Source: Amylibacter sp.
GTDB taxonomy: Bacteria; Pseudomonadota; Alphaproteobacteria; Rhodobacterales; Rhodobacteraceae
DNA: 12,607 nt
Direction: 5' to 3'
NCBI GenBank assembly: GCA_030625465.1
Contig: DAOUQS010000031.1
Location: 1-12,607, forward strand
Shown: positions 1-7,219 of the stretch, in pieces
How the letters are laid out: the number at the start of each line of letters is the position of its first letter
Numbering within the stretch: the first letter of the stretch is position 1
The notes under the pieces: generated by a model
What the model saw: only the letters and a program-made list of their open reading frames with translations
Databases searched by the model: none
Told to the model about the DNA's origin: nothing
Translations under genes and position numbers: made by a program

Positions 1-236
1 TCTTGTGAATACGCGTTCATCAAAAAACCAACCGAGCCACGGTTCATACCATAAACAGGCGTGGGCAGGTGTTGGGTGTCATGCAACGTCTGCAACATCA
101 GCCCGTCACCGCCAAGTGCCACAATTATATCGGCATCATGCATCGGAACATTTCCATACTTCGCAGACAGGATATTCAAAGATGCAAATGCGTCATCGGC
201 ATCCGATGCCACAAAGTTAATTTTTTTGCCATTCAT
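1..236 (-). CDS. nadK: NAD kinase, N-terminal part (runs off left edge)
   Basis: Reading the minus strand from the ATG at 236-234 gives 78 complete codons before the window ends, so the C-terminal two thirds are missing. The visible protein has the NAD kinase hallmarks: a GGDG motif at residues 42-45, preceded by a hydrophobic strand (DIIVALGGDG), and the second conserved block YGMNRGSVGFLMN at about residues 62-74. NAD kinase phosphorylates NAD+ to NADP+ with ATP or polyphosphate in the cytoplasm, and the GGDG aspartate takes part in nucleotide/metal handling in this family. An in-frame stop lies just upstream of the ATG, and AGGG/GGTG bases precede it at loose ribosome-binding distance, so this start is the best available. 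The gene is divergent from glyA across a 143-base intergenic region. Confidence 0.9.
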   Translation of the reverse strand, partial: MNGKKINFVASDADDAFASLNILSAKYGNVPMHDADIIVALGGDGLMLQTLHDTQHLPTPVYGMNRGSVGFLMNAYSQ

Positions 237-379
237 CTTTCGATCACCCTATCTTTCATGCTTCCACCCCGAAATACGACGTACAAGACGCCGCGCGTGT
301 CGCATTCACCCTTACATAAACAAATCCGATGGAATAGGACAGTCCCAGATTTAGACGTCTTTTAGTAGGAGCAACCGCT

Positions 380-1672
380 ATGACAACAACCCGCGACGCC
401 GGATTTTTCACCGAAGAGCTTTCTTCCCGTGACCCCGAAATTTTTGCCTCGATTACCAATGAGCTTGGACGCCAGCGCGACGAGATCGAGCTAATTGCCT
501 CTGAAAACATCGTATCACGCGCTGTGATGCAGGCCCAAGGGTCGGTAATGACCAACAAATATGCCGAAGGTTATCCAGGCCGTCGTTATTATGGCGGCTG
601 CCAATTTGTGGACGTGGCGGAGAATTTGGCCATCGACCGCGCCAAACAACTGTTCGGTTGTGATTTCATCAATGTGCAACCCAACTCTGGCTCGCAAGCG
701 AACCAAGGTGTTATGCAGGCATTGATCAAACCGGGCGATACCATTTTGGGTATGAACCTTGCCTCAGGCGGGCACTTAACCCACGGCGCGGCACCCAACC
801 AGTCGGGCAAATGGTTCAACGCGGTTCAGTACGGCGTGCGCAAAGAAGACAGCCTGATCGATTATGACGAAATTGCCGCCTTGGCCAAAGAGCATAAACC
901 AAAGTTGATCATTGCGGGCGGTTCTGCCATTCCACGTCAAATAGATTTTGCCAAGTTCCGTGAAATCGCTGACAGTGTTGGCGCTATTTTGCACGTCGAC
1001 ATGGCCCACTTTGCGGGGCTTGTAGCGGCAGGCGAACACCCCAGCCCGTTCCCGCATGCCGATGTTGTCACCACAACCACGCATAAAACCCTGCGCGGCC
1101 CGCGTGGTGGTATGATCCTGACCAATGACGAGGTCATTGCGAAAAAAGTAAACTCCGCGATCTTCCCCGGCATTCAGGGCGGCCCGTTGATGCATGTAAT
1201 TGCCGCCAAGGCTGTTGCTTTCGGTGAGGCTTTGCGTCCGGAATTCAAAACCTATCAAAAAGCCGTGCGTGCCAATGCTGTGGCCCTTGCGGATCAGTTG
1301 ATAAAGGGCGGTCTGGACATTGTTTCAGGCGGGACTGACACGCATCTGATGCTGGTCGATTTGCGCCCTAAGGGTGTCAAAGGCAACGTGGCGGATAAGG
1401 CCCTTGGCCGTGCGAACATCACCTGTAACAAAAACGGCATTCCGTTTGACCCTGAAAAACCGATGGTGACATCCGGTCTGCGTCTGGGCACGCCTGCGGG
1501 CACCACACGCGGTTTTGGCGAAGCAGAATTTCGCGAGATTGCCGATATGATCATCGAAGTGATTGACGGTCTTGCCGCCAACGGTGAAGAGGGCAATGGT
1601 GCGGTGGAAGCCACCGTAAAAGCCAAAGCGCAGGCTTTGTGCGCACGGTTCCCGATTTACGACCTGCTGTAA
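380..1672 (+). CDS. glyA: Serine hydroxymethyltransferase
   Basis: This 430-residue cytoplasmic PLP enzyme interconverts serine plus tetrahydrofolate with glycine plus 5,10-methylene-tetrahydrofolate, the main source of one-carbon units. The whole family architecture is visible: the N-terminal IASENIVS block (about 38-46), [15 protein letters not shown] (59-73), the HVDMAHFAG block with Asp207 and His210 near the PLP ring, the PLP-binding lysine in [14 protein letters not shown] (Lys236), and the C-terminal [14 protein letters not shown] segment. The length is normal for bacterial GlyA. The start is supported by AGGAG at 367-371, eight bases before the ATG. The gene is followed by a strong intrinsic terminator (1688-1722), so it is probably monocistronic, and it is divergent from the NAD kinase gene. 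No riboswitch was recognised in the leader. Confidence 0.97.
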   Translation: MTTTRDAGFFTEELSSRDPEIFASITNELGRQRDEIELIASENIVSRAVMQAQGSVMTNKYAEGYPGRRYYGGCQFVDVAENLAIDRAKQLFGCDFINVQPNSGSQANQGVMQALIKPGDTILGMNLASGGHLTHGAAPNQSGKWFNAVQYGVRKEDSLIDYDEIAALAKEHKPKLIIAGGSAIPRQIDFAKFREIADSVGAILHVDMAHFAGLVAAGEHPSPFPHADVVTTTTHKTLRGPRGGMILTNDEVIAKKVNSAIFPGIQGGPLMHVIAAKAVAFGEALRPEFKTYQKAVRANAVALADQLIKGGLDIVSGGTDTHLMLVDLRPKGVKGNVADKALGRANITCNKNGIPFDPEKPMVTSGLRLGTPAGTTRGFGEAEFREIADMIIEVIDGLAANGEEGNGAVEATVKAKAQALCARFPIYDLL

Positions 1673-1687
1673 AACCACAAATATTTC

Positions 1688-1722
1688 AAAGGTGTGCAGA
1701 CAGATGTCTTGCACGCCTTTTT
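1688..1722 (+). terminator. Intrinsic terminator of glyA
   Basis: AAAGGTGTGCA (1688-1698) pairs with TGCACGCCTTT (1710-1720) with one G-U pair, and the hairpin runs straight into a five-T tract (1718-1722). The loop region can add a few inner pairs. It lies 15 bases after the glyA stop codon, as expected for a Rho-independent terminator. The A's at its 5' side could pair with part of the T tract. Confidence 0.85.
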
Positions 1723-1743
1723 CGCGCCCGCTACAAGGGCTGC

Positions 1744-1965
1744 ATGAAAACCCGTCTGACATCATCCGCCATGCTTATCATTGTTGCAACGGCCCTTGCG
1801 GCTTGCGATATAAAATCGGCTGTGCCCGAATTTGAATATCCCGTATACAAACCTGACAAAAAATGGCCGGAGCTGGTGCCAACAGAGGGTCTGGTGAATG
1901 CGACGGATGTCGATATCGAGGCCACCATCGAAGATGTCGAACGGTTGAAAAAGTTGGCTAACTAG
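1744..1965 (+). CDS. Small predicted lipoprotein, 73 residues, unknown function
   Basis: The protein begins MKTRL and has a short hydrophobic stretch followed by the lipobox L18-A19-A20-C21, the signature for diacylglyceryl modification and cleavage by signal peptidase II. The residue after the lipid cysteine is Asp22; in enterobacteria Asp at +2 is the Lol-avoidance signal that keeps lipoproteins in the inner membrane, though the rule is less tested in alphaproteobacteria. The mature part is only about 53 residues, Pro/Tyr/Lys rich near the start (FEYPVYKPDKKWPELVP) and acidic with a helical end. I do not recognise the family. AAGGG (1735-1739) lies four bases before the ATG and supports this start over the longer reading frame opening upstream in glyA. 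It sits between the glyA terminator and hom and may be co-transcribed with hom, since no terminator separates them. Confidence 0.75.
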   Translation: MKTRLTSSAMLIIVATALAACDIKSAVPEFEYPVYKPDKKWPELVPTEGLVNATDVDIEATIEDVERLKKLAN

Positions 1966-2036
1966 GCCCTGTTGCATTGCCCCCGCCCGATCGTTGCGCT
2001 AACAAACACGCATAATTCAAACGGAGCGGCGAATTC

Positions 2037-3323
2037 ATGTCCGATGCATTAAAACTTGGAATAGCAGGCCTTGGCACGGTCGGTGTGGGTGTGGTTAAAA
2101 TAATCCGGGAAAATGCCGCGTTACTGGAAGCCAGATCAGGCCGACAGGTCACAATCTCGGCTGTTTCGGCACGTTCCAAAAACAAAAGCCGCGATGTGGA
2201 TGTGTCGGACTACGCTTGGGAAGATGATCCCGTTGCATTGGCCAAACGCGATGATGTTGACGTGGTGCTGGAACTGATCGGTGGCGACAGTGGCCCGGCC
2301 AAAGCCACCGTCGAGGCCGCCATTGCGGCGGGCAAACACGTGATCACCGCCAACAAAGCCATGCTGGCCCTGCACGGGCAGGAACTGGCGTTAAAGGCCG
2401 AAGCGGCAGGCGTGAACCTGCGGTTTGAGGCGGCTGTTGCAGGTGGTATCCCTGTGATCAAAGCCCTAACCGAAAGCTTGGCCGGCAATAATATCACGCG
2501 CGTGATGGGGGTGATGAACGGCACTTGCAATTACATCCTGACACGTATGGAAAGCGCTAAGCTACCCTATGATGTGGTGTTTGAGGAAGCCAATAAGCTG
2601 GGCTATCTGGAAGCCGATCCCAATTTGGATGTGGGTGGCATTGATGCGGCCCACAAGCTGACTTTGCTGTCATCTATCGCCTTTGGCACCCAAGTGAATT
2701 TCGACGGGGTCGAGCTGGAAGGCATTGGCCAGATCACCATTGAAGACATAGATCACGCCCGCGATATGGGCTTTCGTATCAAGCTACTGGGTATCGCACA
2801 AATGACCGATGCCGGGCTTGAACAATCCATGCGCCCTGTTCTGGTGCCCGCCGCATCGCCTTTGGCCCCGCTTGAGGGTGGCACAAATATGGTTGTGATC
2901 GAAGGGGACGCTGCTGGCCAGATCGTTTTACGCGGCGCGGGGGCTGGTGAAGGCCCGACCGCAAGTGCGGTAATGGGCGATGTCATGGATATTGCGCGCG
3001 GGTTGAAGATAACTGTTTTCGGGCAACCTGCAACAACGCTAAAAGCGGCAAAGGCGGCGAGGACCAGCAACTTATCCGCTTTTTCCCTGCGCCTGAACCT
3101 GAAAGACACACCCGGCGTTATGGCACAAATTTCCACTGCACTTGCCAATGCCGGTGTCTCGATAGACCGCATGCGCCAGTTCAGCCATAACGATACATCC
3201 GCACCGGTTATGATCGTGACACATCCAACCAAACGCGCAGCGGTTGAAGCGGCATTCCGGTCTATTGCCGAAATGGATGTAACCACCGAAACCCCTTTGA
3301 TGCTTAGCATAGTAGATGCCTGA
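2037..3323 (+). CDS. hom: Homoserine dehydrogenase
   Basis: The product is a 428-residue cytoplasmic enzyme that reduces L-aspartate 4-semialdehyde to homoserine with NAD(P)H, the branch point toward threonine, methionine and isoleucine. The N-terminal Rossmann fold carries G11-L-G13-T-V-G16. ANKAML contains the conserved Lys107. The catalytic region has NGTCNYILT (161-169) followed by LDVGGIDAAHK, with Asp198, Asp203 and Lys207 at the same spacing as the substrate-binding and catalytic residues of the yeast enzyme. A C-terminal ACT domain (about 348-425, beginning LRLNLKDTPGVMAQIS) implies allosteric control, classically by threonine. A GGAG sequence upstream supports the start. Its stop codon lies inside the start of recJ (8-base overlap), which suggests translational coupling. 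Confidence 0.96.
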   Translation: MSDALKLGIAGLGTVGVGVVKIIRENAALLEARSGRQVTISAVSARSKNKSRDVDVSDYAWEDDPVALAKRDDVDVVLELIGGDSGPAKATVEAAIAAGKHVITANKAMLALHGQELALKAEAAGVNLRFEAAVAGGIPVIKALTESLAGNNITRVMGVMNGTCNYILTRMESAKLPYDVVFEEANKLGYLEADPNLDVGGIDAAHKLTLLSSIAFGTQVNFDGVELEGIGQITIEDIDHARDMGFRIKLLGIAQMTDAGLEQSMRPVLVPAASPLAPLEGGTNMVVIEGDAAGQIVLRGAGAGEGPTASAVMGDVMDIARGLKITVFGQPATTLKAAKAARTSNLSAFSLRLNLKDTPGVMAQISTALANAGVSIDRMRQFSHNDTSAPVMIVTHPTKRAAVEAAFRSIAEMDVTTETPLMLSIVDA

Positions 3324-5067
3324 TAAAGCGTTCCTTGGTGTCGAAAGCTCTGCCACGGGTCGCCGCTGGGTTGGCCTAAACGCGCAACAGGACCGCCATG
3401 CACAGGCGATTTCGCAACAGGCGGGACTGCCCGAAATTGTTGCACGCACCCTGTCGCGTCGCGGCATTCCATTTGAGGAAGCCAAAGCGTTCCTAACGCC
3501 CGCTTTGCGCGACCTTATGCCGAACCCTTCGGTTCTGAAAGACATGGACAAAGCTGCTGACCGTATAGTGCAAGCCGTTGATAAAAAACAGAAGATCGCA
3601 ATTTTTGCCGATTACGATGTGGATGGTGCCACCTCTGCCGCCCTGTTGATCACATGGCTGCGTGATTTCAATATATCTGCCACGCTTTATATTCCGGACC
3701 GTATTGACGAAGGTTACGGGCCGAATGACAAGGCCATGCGAATGCTGGCTGCTGATCACGACCTGATCATTTGCGTTGATTGCGGAACCCTGTCGCACGC
3801 ACCGATTGAAGCGGCCACTGGTGCCGATGTGATTGTGCTGGATCACCACATGGGGGGCGAGACCCTGCCCGATGCCCATGCCGTGGTGAACCCAAATCGC
3901 CAGGATGAAGACACCGAATACGGGTATTTATGTGCCGCAGGTGTTGTGTTTCTTGCCCTTGTTGCCTGCAACCGTATTTTCAAAACCGCGAACAAGCCCG
4001 TCCCCAATCTGATGAATGCCCTTGATCTGGTTGCCCTTGGCACTGTTGCCGATGTGGCCCCGCTGATCGGCTTTAACCGCGCCTTGGTGCGCCAAGGTTT
4101 GGCGATCATGGCCATGCGCCAGCGCCCAGGCCTTGTGGCACTTGCGGATGCCGCAAAAATGAACTCTGCCCCTACCGCTTATCATCTGGGCTTCCTGCTG
4201 GGCCCGCGCATCAATGCAGGCGGTCGGGTTGGCAAGGCGGATCTGGGCGCGCGACTGTTGTCAACGACAGACATAGACGAGGCCCGTTCAATCGCTGATC
4301 GCCTGAACCAGTTGAACGACGAACGCCGCGAGATCGAGGCGCATGTGCAATTACTTGCAATGGCGCAGGCCGAAGAACGCGGGTTTGATAAACCTCTGGT
4401 CTGGGCCGCAGGTGAGGGCTGGCACGCGGGCGTGGTCGGCATCGTTGCCGCACGCCTGAAAGAGGCCACCAACCGCCCCGCTATCGTTATCGGTCTGGAC
4501 GGGGCCGAGGGCAAAGGCTCGGGCCGCTCTGTGACGGGCATAGATCTGGGATCAGCCATCGCCACATGCACGCACGAAGGCGTTTTGCTGAAAGGCGGCG
4601 GACATAAAATGGCCGCAGGGCTGACCGTGGCCAGCGACAATCTGGAAGCGGCAATGGCGCGTCTGTCGGAGTTGCTGGAAAAACAGGGTGCGGGAAATAT
4701 CGGCCCGAAAGATTTGCAACTGGACGGGGCCATAGCCCCATCCGGTATCACCCCTGAACTGATCGAACAGTTAGAGGCGGCGGGCCCCTATGGTGCCGGT
4801 GCCCCCGCGCCGCGCTTTGCCCTGCCCGCACAACGTATCGTATTCGCCAAACGCGCAGGCGAGTCGCACTTGCGCCTTACTTTGCAGGGTGAAAACGGCA
4901 GTAAAATCGACGCAATATGCTTTCGCGCATTTGATGGCCCGATGGGAACATTACTGGAAAACCATAATGGACGGCTGTTTCACTGTGCCGGACGGCTGGA
5001 AATTGACGATTGGGGTGGTCGCAGGCGTGCTAAGTTGCGTTTGGAAGATGTGGCCGAGGCTTTATAA
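3316..5067 (+). CDS. recJ: Single-stranded-DNA-specific exonuclease RecJ
   Basis: The product is a 583-residue 5'-to-3' single-strand DNA exonuclease used in recombinational and mismatch repair; the length is close to E. coli RecJ. DHH-superfamily motifs are all present: FADYDVDGATSAALL with Asp99, Asp101 and Asp103 (motif I), VDCG with Asp155 (motif II), the LDHH motif Asp176-His177-His178 (motif III) and GTVADV with Asp246 (motif IV). These coordinate the catalytic divalent metals. The DHHA1 domain follows with GSGRSV (401-406) and KGGGHKMAAG (426-435), and the C-terminal 110 residues fit the OB-fold. The ATG lies within the last codons of hom and has no strong ribosome-binding site, consistent with coupled translation. 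The N-terminus FLGVESSATGRRW looks like that of other alphaproteobacterial RecJ proteins, supporting this start. Confidence 0.96.
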   Translation: MPDKAFLGVESSATGRRWVGLNAQQDRHAQAISQQAGLPEIVARTLSRRGIPFEEAKAFLTPALRDLMPNPSVLKDMDKAADRIVQAVDKKQKIAIFADYDVDGATSAALLITWLRDFNISATLYIPDRIDEGYGPNDKAMRMLAADHDLIICVDCGTLSHAPIEAATGADVIVLDHHMGGETLPDAHAVVNPNRQDEDTEYGYLCAAGVVFLALVACNRIFKTANKPVPNLMNALDLVALGTVADVAPLIGFNRALVRQGLAIMAMRQRPGLVALADAAKMNSAPTAYHLGFLLGPRINAGGRVGKADLGARLLSTTDIDEARSIADRLNQLNDERREIEAHVQLLAMAQAEERGFDKPLVWAAGEGWHAGVVGIVAARLKEATNRPAIVIGLDGAEGKGSGRSVTGIDLGSAIATCTHEGVLLKGGGHKMAAGLTVASDNLEAAMARLSELLEKQGAGNIGPKDLQLDGAIAPSGITPELIEQLEAAGPYGAGAPAPRFALPAQRIVFAKRAGESHLRLTLQGENGSKIDAICFRAFDGPMGTLLENHNGRLFHCAGRLEIDDWGGRRRAKLRLEDVAEAL

Positions 5068-5095
5068 AAAAGTTTGCCAACGATCAAAAATCCTC

Positions 5096-5124
5096 TTGCC
5101 AGTCGCATGAGTTCACACTAGATA
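5096..5124 (+). promoter_or_regulatory. Candidate sigma-70 promoter of tRNA-Glu
   Basis: TTGCCA (5096-5101) and TAGATA (5119-5124) are separated by 17 bases and end 16 bases before the mature tRNA 5' end, which places initiation near 5131. The -35 element is good and the -10 is weak (TA and A match only), so this call rests mainly on spacing and position. Confidence 0.4.
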
Positions 5125-5140
5125 CGCCCTCACAGTGAGT

Positions 5141-5215
5141 GGTCCCTTCGTCTATCGGTTAGGACATCTGGTTTTCAACCAGGAAAGAGGGGTTCAACTC
5201 CCCTAGGGACTACCA
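5141..5215 (+). tRNA. tRNA-Glu (anticodon UUC), CCA encoded
   Basis: The acceptor stem GGTCCCT pairs with AGGGACT (with G1-U72), followed by discriminator A and an encoded CCA at 5213-5215. The anticodon stem TCTGG/CCAGG encloses the loop TTTTCAA with anticodon TTC at 5174-5176, which reads GAA and GAG. The T arm is GGGG-TTCAACT-CCCC, and the D arm TCGGTTAGGA is typical of tRNA-Glu. The gene is complete with no intron and lies 73 bases after recJ. Confidence 0.97.
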
Positions 5216-5321
5216 CTGTTAATTTTTCCTACATTTAAGTTTGAATAACCGTGCCTTGTTCGGGGTTTTGTGATATTCTTGTGTTTCCACTTATGGATAT
5301 TAATAAACTGGGAAACAGCTC

Positions 5322-5861
5322 ATGGCCTACCCAAGATTTCTGACATTTACTTTTCTGCTACTCTTCACCAGCGCGGGCTTTGCTGCTGATATCAGTTCCT
5401 TTATCGGCAGCTATACCGGATCGGCAAATGTTGAAGGCGAAGGTGAAGCAAGCCCCCGCGATATGAGCGTAAATATTTCGGCAACTAAAAATGGTTATGC
5501 GATTAGCTGGAAAACCGTCATTCACAAATCCGACGGCAGGAACAAAGAAACCGAATACGATATCCCGTTTTTATCGACCGGTCGGACCGGGATTTATTCC
5601 TCGGCAATGAAAACCAACCTATTTGGCAAGCCGGTGCCACTGAACCCACTGAAAGGTGATCCCTATATCTGGAGCCGGATAACCGAGGATACACTTACGG
5701 TCTATGCATTGGTAATCAGTGAAGATGGTGGCTACGAGATGCTGGAATACAACCGAACCCTGACCCCGGGCGGTTTGAATCTGGATTTTCTTCGGATCCG
5801 TGACGGTGTGAAGCTGAAAAACATCAAAGCGTTTTTAAAAAAAACACAAGGCAGCGATTGA
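5322..5861 (+). CDS. Exported protein of unknown function, 179 residues
   Basis: A clear Sec signal peptide opens the protein: MAYPR, a hydrophobic core of about 12 residues (FLTFTFLLLFTS) and a probable cleavage site after Ala21 (GFA/ADIS). The mature protein of about 158 residues starts FIGSYTGSA and contains PRDMSVNIS, a run of alternating beta-type segments, DPYIWSRITEDTLTVYAL and a closing YNRTLTPGGLNLDFLRIRDG. This pattern suggests a small beta-rich, lipocalin-like fold in the periplasm, and I recall similar uncharacterised proteins in roseobacters, but I cannot assign a function. GGGAA precedes the ATG at a usual distance. The final codons include a T5-A8 homopolymer tract (5832-5844) that could allow slippage near the C-terminus. 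The gene is convergent with the neighbouring luxR-type gene, with only 11 bases between stop codons and no visible terminator. Confidence 0.8.
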   Translation: MAYPRFLTFTFLLLFTSAGFAADISSFIGSYTGSANVEGEGEASPRDMSVNISATKNGYAISWKTVIHKSDGRNKETEYDIPFLSTGRTGIYSSAMKTNLFGKPVPLNPLKGDPYIWSRITEDTLTVYALVISEDGGYEMLEYNRTLTPGGLNLDFLRIRDGVKLKNIKAFLKKTQGSD

Positions 5862-5872
5862 ACGGGCTGAGG

Positions 5873-6487
5873 TTACCGCAATAATCCAAGGTCGGCGGCG
5901 CGCTGCACCGCTTCCGCATTGGTTCGGGTTCCCAGCAAATCTTTAATCACCGCCAATTGTGATTTTATGGTCACGACCGGAATACCAAGGTTTGCGGATG
6001 CATCATCAATCCGCGCGCCATTGGCAAATTCATTCAAAAGAGCTTTTTGTTTCTCGGAAATCGTAATTCTAGAGACATCTTCCTTATGGATTAGCCTTAG
6101 AATATCATGGATTTCATCTATTTCCGCATCACTAAAGTCTCGGTCAGAACGTGCAAATCCGCCAATGGATTTTTTTTGGTTGGCATTGATCGAAACAACA
6201 AAGCCATAGTTCATACCGAATGCCTTGGCCGCGGATAAAACACCTTTTGTGTCTAGGTCGGCCATATCACTCCATCTGCATGTCCCCTGATGCTCGAACC
6301 CCCACATCACAACCGGGTCATTCAAGATAAAACCGCTTTCTTCGTAATGTGTGATCCAGGCGACGGGGTATGTCTGAAACAATAATGTTGGTGCCGTAAA
6401 ATTAATATGCAAGGCGATTGCATAGCCTGCCGGTGACTTTTCTTTCATAACATCCAGCCAGTGATTGATACCTTCCATTTTTTGCAT
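5873..6487 (-). CDS. LuxR-family quorum-sensing regulator (receptor 1, divergent HTH)
   Basis: The product has 204 residues and the two-domain layout of LuxR-type transcription factors: an N-terminal autoinducer-binding domain (about 10-135) and a C-terminal helix-turn-helix (about 141-204). Trp44, Tyr48, Asp57, Pro58 and Trp72 keep the family's acyl-homoserine-lactone pocket spacing (W, +4 Y, +9 D, P, +15 from D to W), so signal binding is likely retained. The HTH is less canonical: the usually conserved Glu at the start of the domain appears to be Gln147, and the 'keIA' helix reads IDDASANLG, while Gly157 and the TIKSQL recognition segment remain. GGGAG (plus-strand 6493-6497) five bases before the ATG fixes the start. 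It is divergent from a paralogous luxR gene at 6590. It could activate or antagonise, and which one is unknown. Confidence 0.9.
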   Translation of the reverse strand: MQKMEGINHWLDVMKEKSPAGYAIALHINFTAPTLLFQTYPVAWITHYEESGFILNDPVVMWGFEHQGTCRWSDMADLDTKGVLSAAKAFGMNYGFVVSINANQKKSIGGFARSDRDFSDAEIDEIHDILRLIHKEDVSRITISEKQKALLNEFANGARIDDASANLGIPVVTIKSQLAVIKDLLGTRTNAEAVQRAADLGLLR

Positions 6488-6531
6488 GCTTACTCCCGCT
6501 TAGATAATTTAATTACACTTACTCTAATCCA

Positions 6532-6559
6532 TTAATACCTATTATTTTTCTTTTGTCAT
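6532..6559 (-). promoter_or_regulatory. Candidate promoter of the minus-strand luxR gene
   Basis: Read on the minus strand, ATGACA (6559-6554) is followed after 16 bases by TATTAA (6537-6532), five and four matches to the consensus boxes. Initiation near 6525 would give a leader of roughly 38 bases that contains the GGGAG ribosome-binding site. AT-rich DNA produces such matches easily, so this is tentative. Confidence 0.4.
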
Positions 6560-6579
6560 TACTTCAAATATACTATAAA
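6553..6579 (+). promoter_or_regulatory. Candidate promoter of the plus-strand luxR gene
   Basis: TTGTCA (6553-6558) with TATAAA (6574-6579) at 15 bases, or TAAATA (6576-6581) at 17 bases, could drive the gene starting at 6590. Its -35 box is the same DNA as the -35 of the divergent luxR gene. Initiation would fall only about 2-4 bases before the ATG, giving a nearly leaderless mRNA. Confidence 0.35.
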
Positions 6580-6585
6580 TATACT
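6566..6585 (+). repeat. Direct repeat AAATATACT, 11-base period
   Basis: AAATATACT occurs at 6566-6574 and again at 6577-6585, one helical turn apart, immediately before the plus-strand luxR start. The core TATACT recurs upstream of luxI (7237-7242) as half of an inverted repeat. It could be an operator or only a chance repeat of AT-rich promoter DNA. Confidence 0.5.
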
Positions 6586-6589
6586 GAAA

Positions 6590-7198
6590 ATGATCCTTGA
6601 AGAGAAAATAAAAGAAGTGCAATGGCTTGCGCCTGCTGGATTGCAGGTGTCGCTTCGCATTCGATTCGGCTCTGCTTTAAATTGTATCAATACTTACCCG
6701 TCCGAATGGATACTTAAATATACCGAACTTGGCTTTATGATGCGCGACCCGACGGTAGAGTGGGCCTATGCTTCAACCGGTACATGCCGCTGGAGTACGT
6801 TTTCAGATGCCGACACACACGGCGTTCTGAAACTGGCCGCCAGTTATGGCATCCATTTCGGCACCACAATATCATGCCGGTCGGAAAATACGGACGGACA
6901 CAGAACCATTGCAAGCTTTGGACGCCAAGATCGCGAATTCGAGGATGCGGAACTTGCACACTTATACAGGTTCATACAAAATCTGCATGATGCGGTCGCA
7001 CCACCCGTCAATCTAACCAATGCGGAAATAGAAGCCCTGCTTTTATTAAAGCGCGGGTTGATCATTAAAGAAGTCGCCGAAGAGCTGAATATTAGTGAAA
7101 ATGCGGTCAAGCAGCGCATGAGCAATGCGCGCCGAAAGCTTGATGCTAAAACCACAATCCACGCGGCATCGCTAGCCCAGCAATATGGGCTAATATGA
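6590..7198 (+). CDS. LuxR-family quorum-sensing regulator (receptor 2)
   Basis: This 202-residue acyl-homoserine-lactone receptor and transcription factor resembles the divergent neighbour throughout the ligand domain; both share TYP..WI..Y.E.GF...DP.V.W and GTCRWS. Trp40, Tyr44, Asp53, Pro54 and Trp68 match the classic LuxR signature positions. The HTH (about 141-202) is canonical: LTNAE with Glu146, Gly156, the IIKEVAEELNISENAVKQR helix-turn-helix and a final NARRKL, so DNA binding is likely intact. No Shine-Dalgarno sequence precedes the ATG; the upstream bases are TATACTGAAA. The ATG is still preferred because the N-terminus aligns with that of the neighbour. The gene lies 109 bases upstream of luxI on the same strand and is the best candidate for its cognate regulator. 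Confidence 0.92.
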   Translation: MILEEKIKEVQWLAPAGLQVSLRIRFGSALNCINTYPSEWILKYTELGFMMRDPTVEWAYASTGTCRWSTFSDADTHGVLKLAASYGIHFGTTISCRSENTDGHRTIASFGRQDREFEDAELAHLYRFIQNLHDAVAPPVNLTNAEIEALLLLKRGLIIKEVAEELNISENAVKQRMSNARRKLDAKTTIHAASLAQQYGLI

Positions 7199-7219
7199 TA
7201 AAAAGTGCTATTTTATGTC

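Noticed and set aside
237..379. Riboswitch in the glyA leader
   Set aside because: The region is short and contains only small palindromes (GGACAGTCC at 337-345, AGACGTCT at 353-360). It does not show a glycine, SAM or tetrahydrofolate riboswitch core.
256..558. Minus-strand reading frame overlapping the start of glyA
   Set aside because: It is antisense to conserved glyA coding sequence, has no recognisable domain, and conflicts with the clear NAD kinase/glyA divergent arrangement.
2753..3472. Long minus-strand open frame of 239 codons across hom and recJ
   Set aside because: It lies fully opposite two well-conserved genes and its translation is low-complexity Ala/Pro/Arg-rich. It is a shadow of high-GC codon usage.
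4182..4751. Minus-strand open frame of 189 codons inside recJ
   Set aside because: It is opposite the DHHA1 region of recJ and has Pro/Arg/Ser-rich composition typical of antisense shadows.
5191..5215. attB-like duplication of the tRNA-Glu 3' end
   Set aside because: I looked for a second copy of the T arm and acceptor end downstream and saw none, and there is no integrase gene in the window.
5832..5861. Possible programmed frameshift at the T5-A8 run in the exported protein
   Set aside because: The tract is only a few codons from the stop, and no conserved downstream extension or stimulatory hairpin is visible. It is more likely an ordinary Phe-Leu-Lys-Lys stretch.
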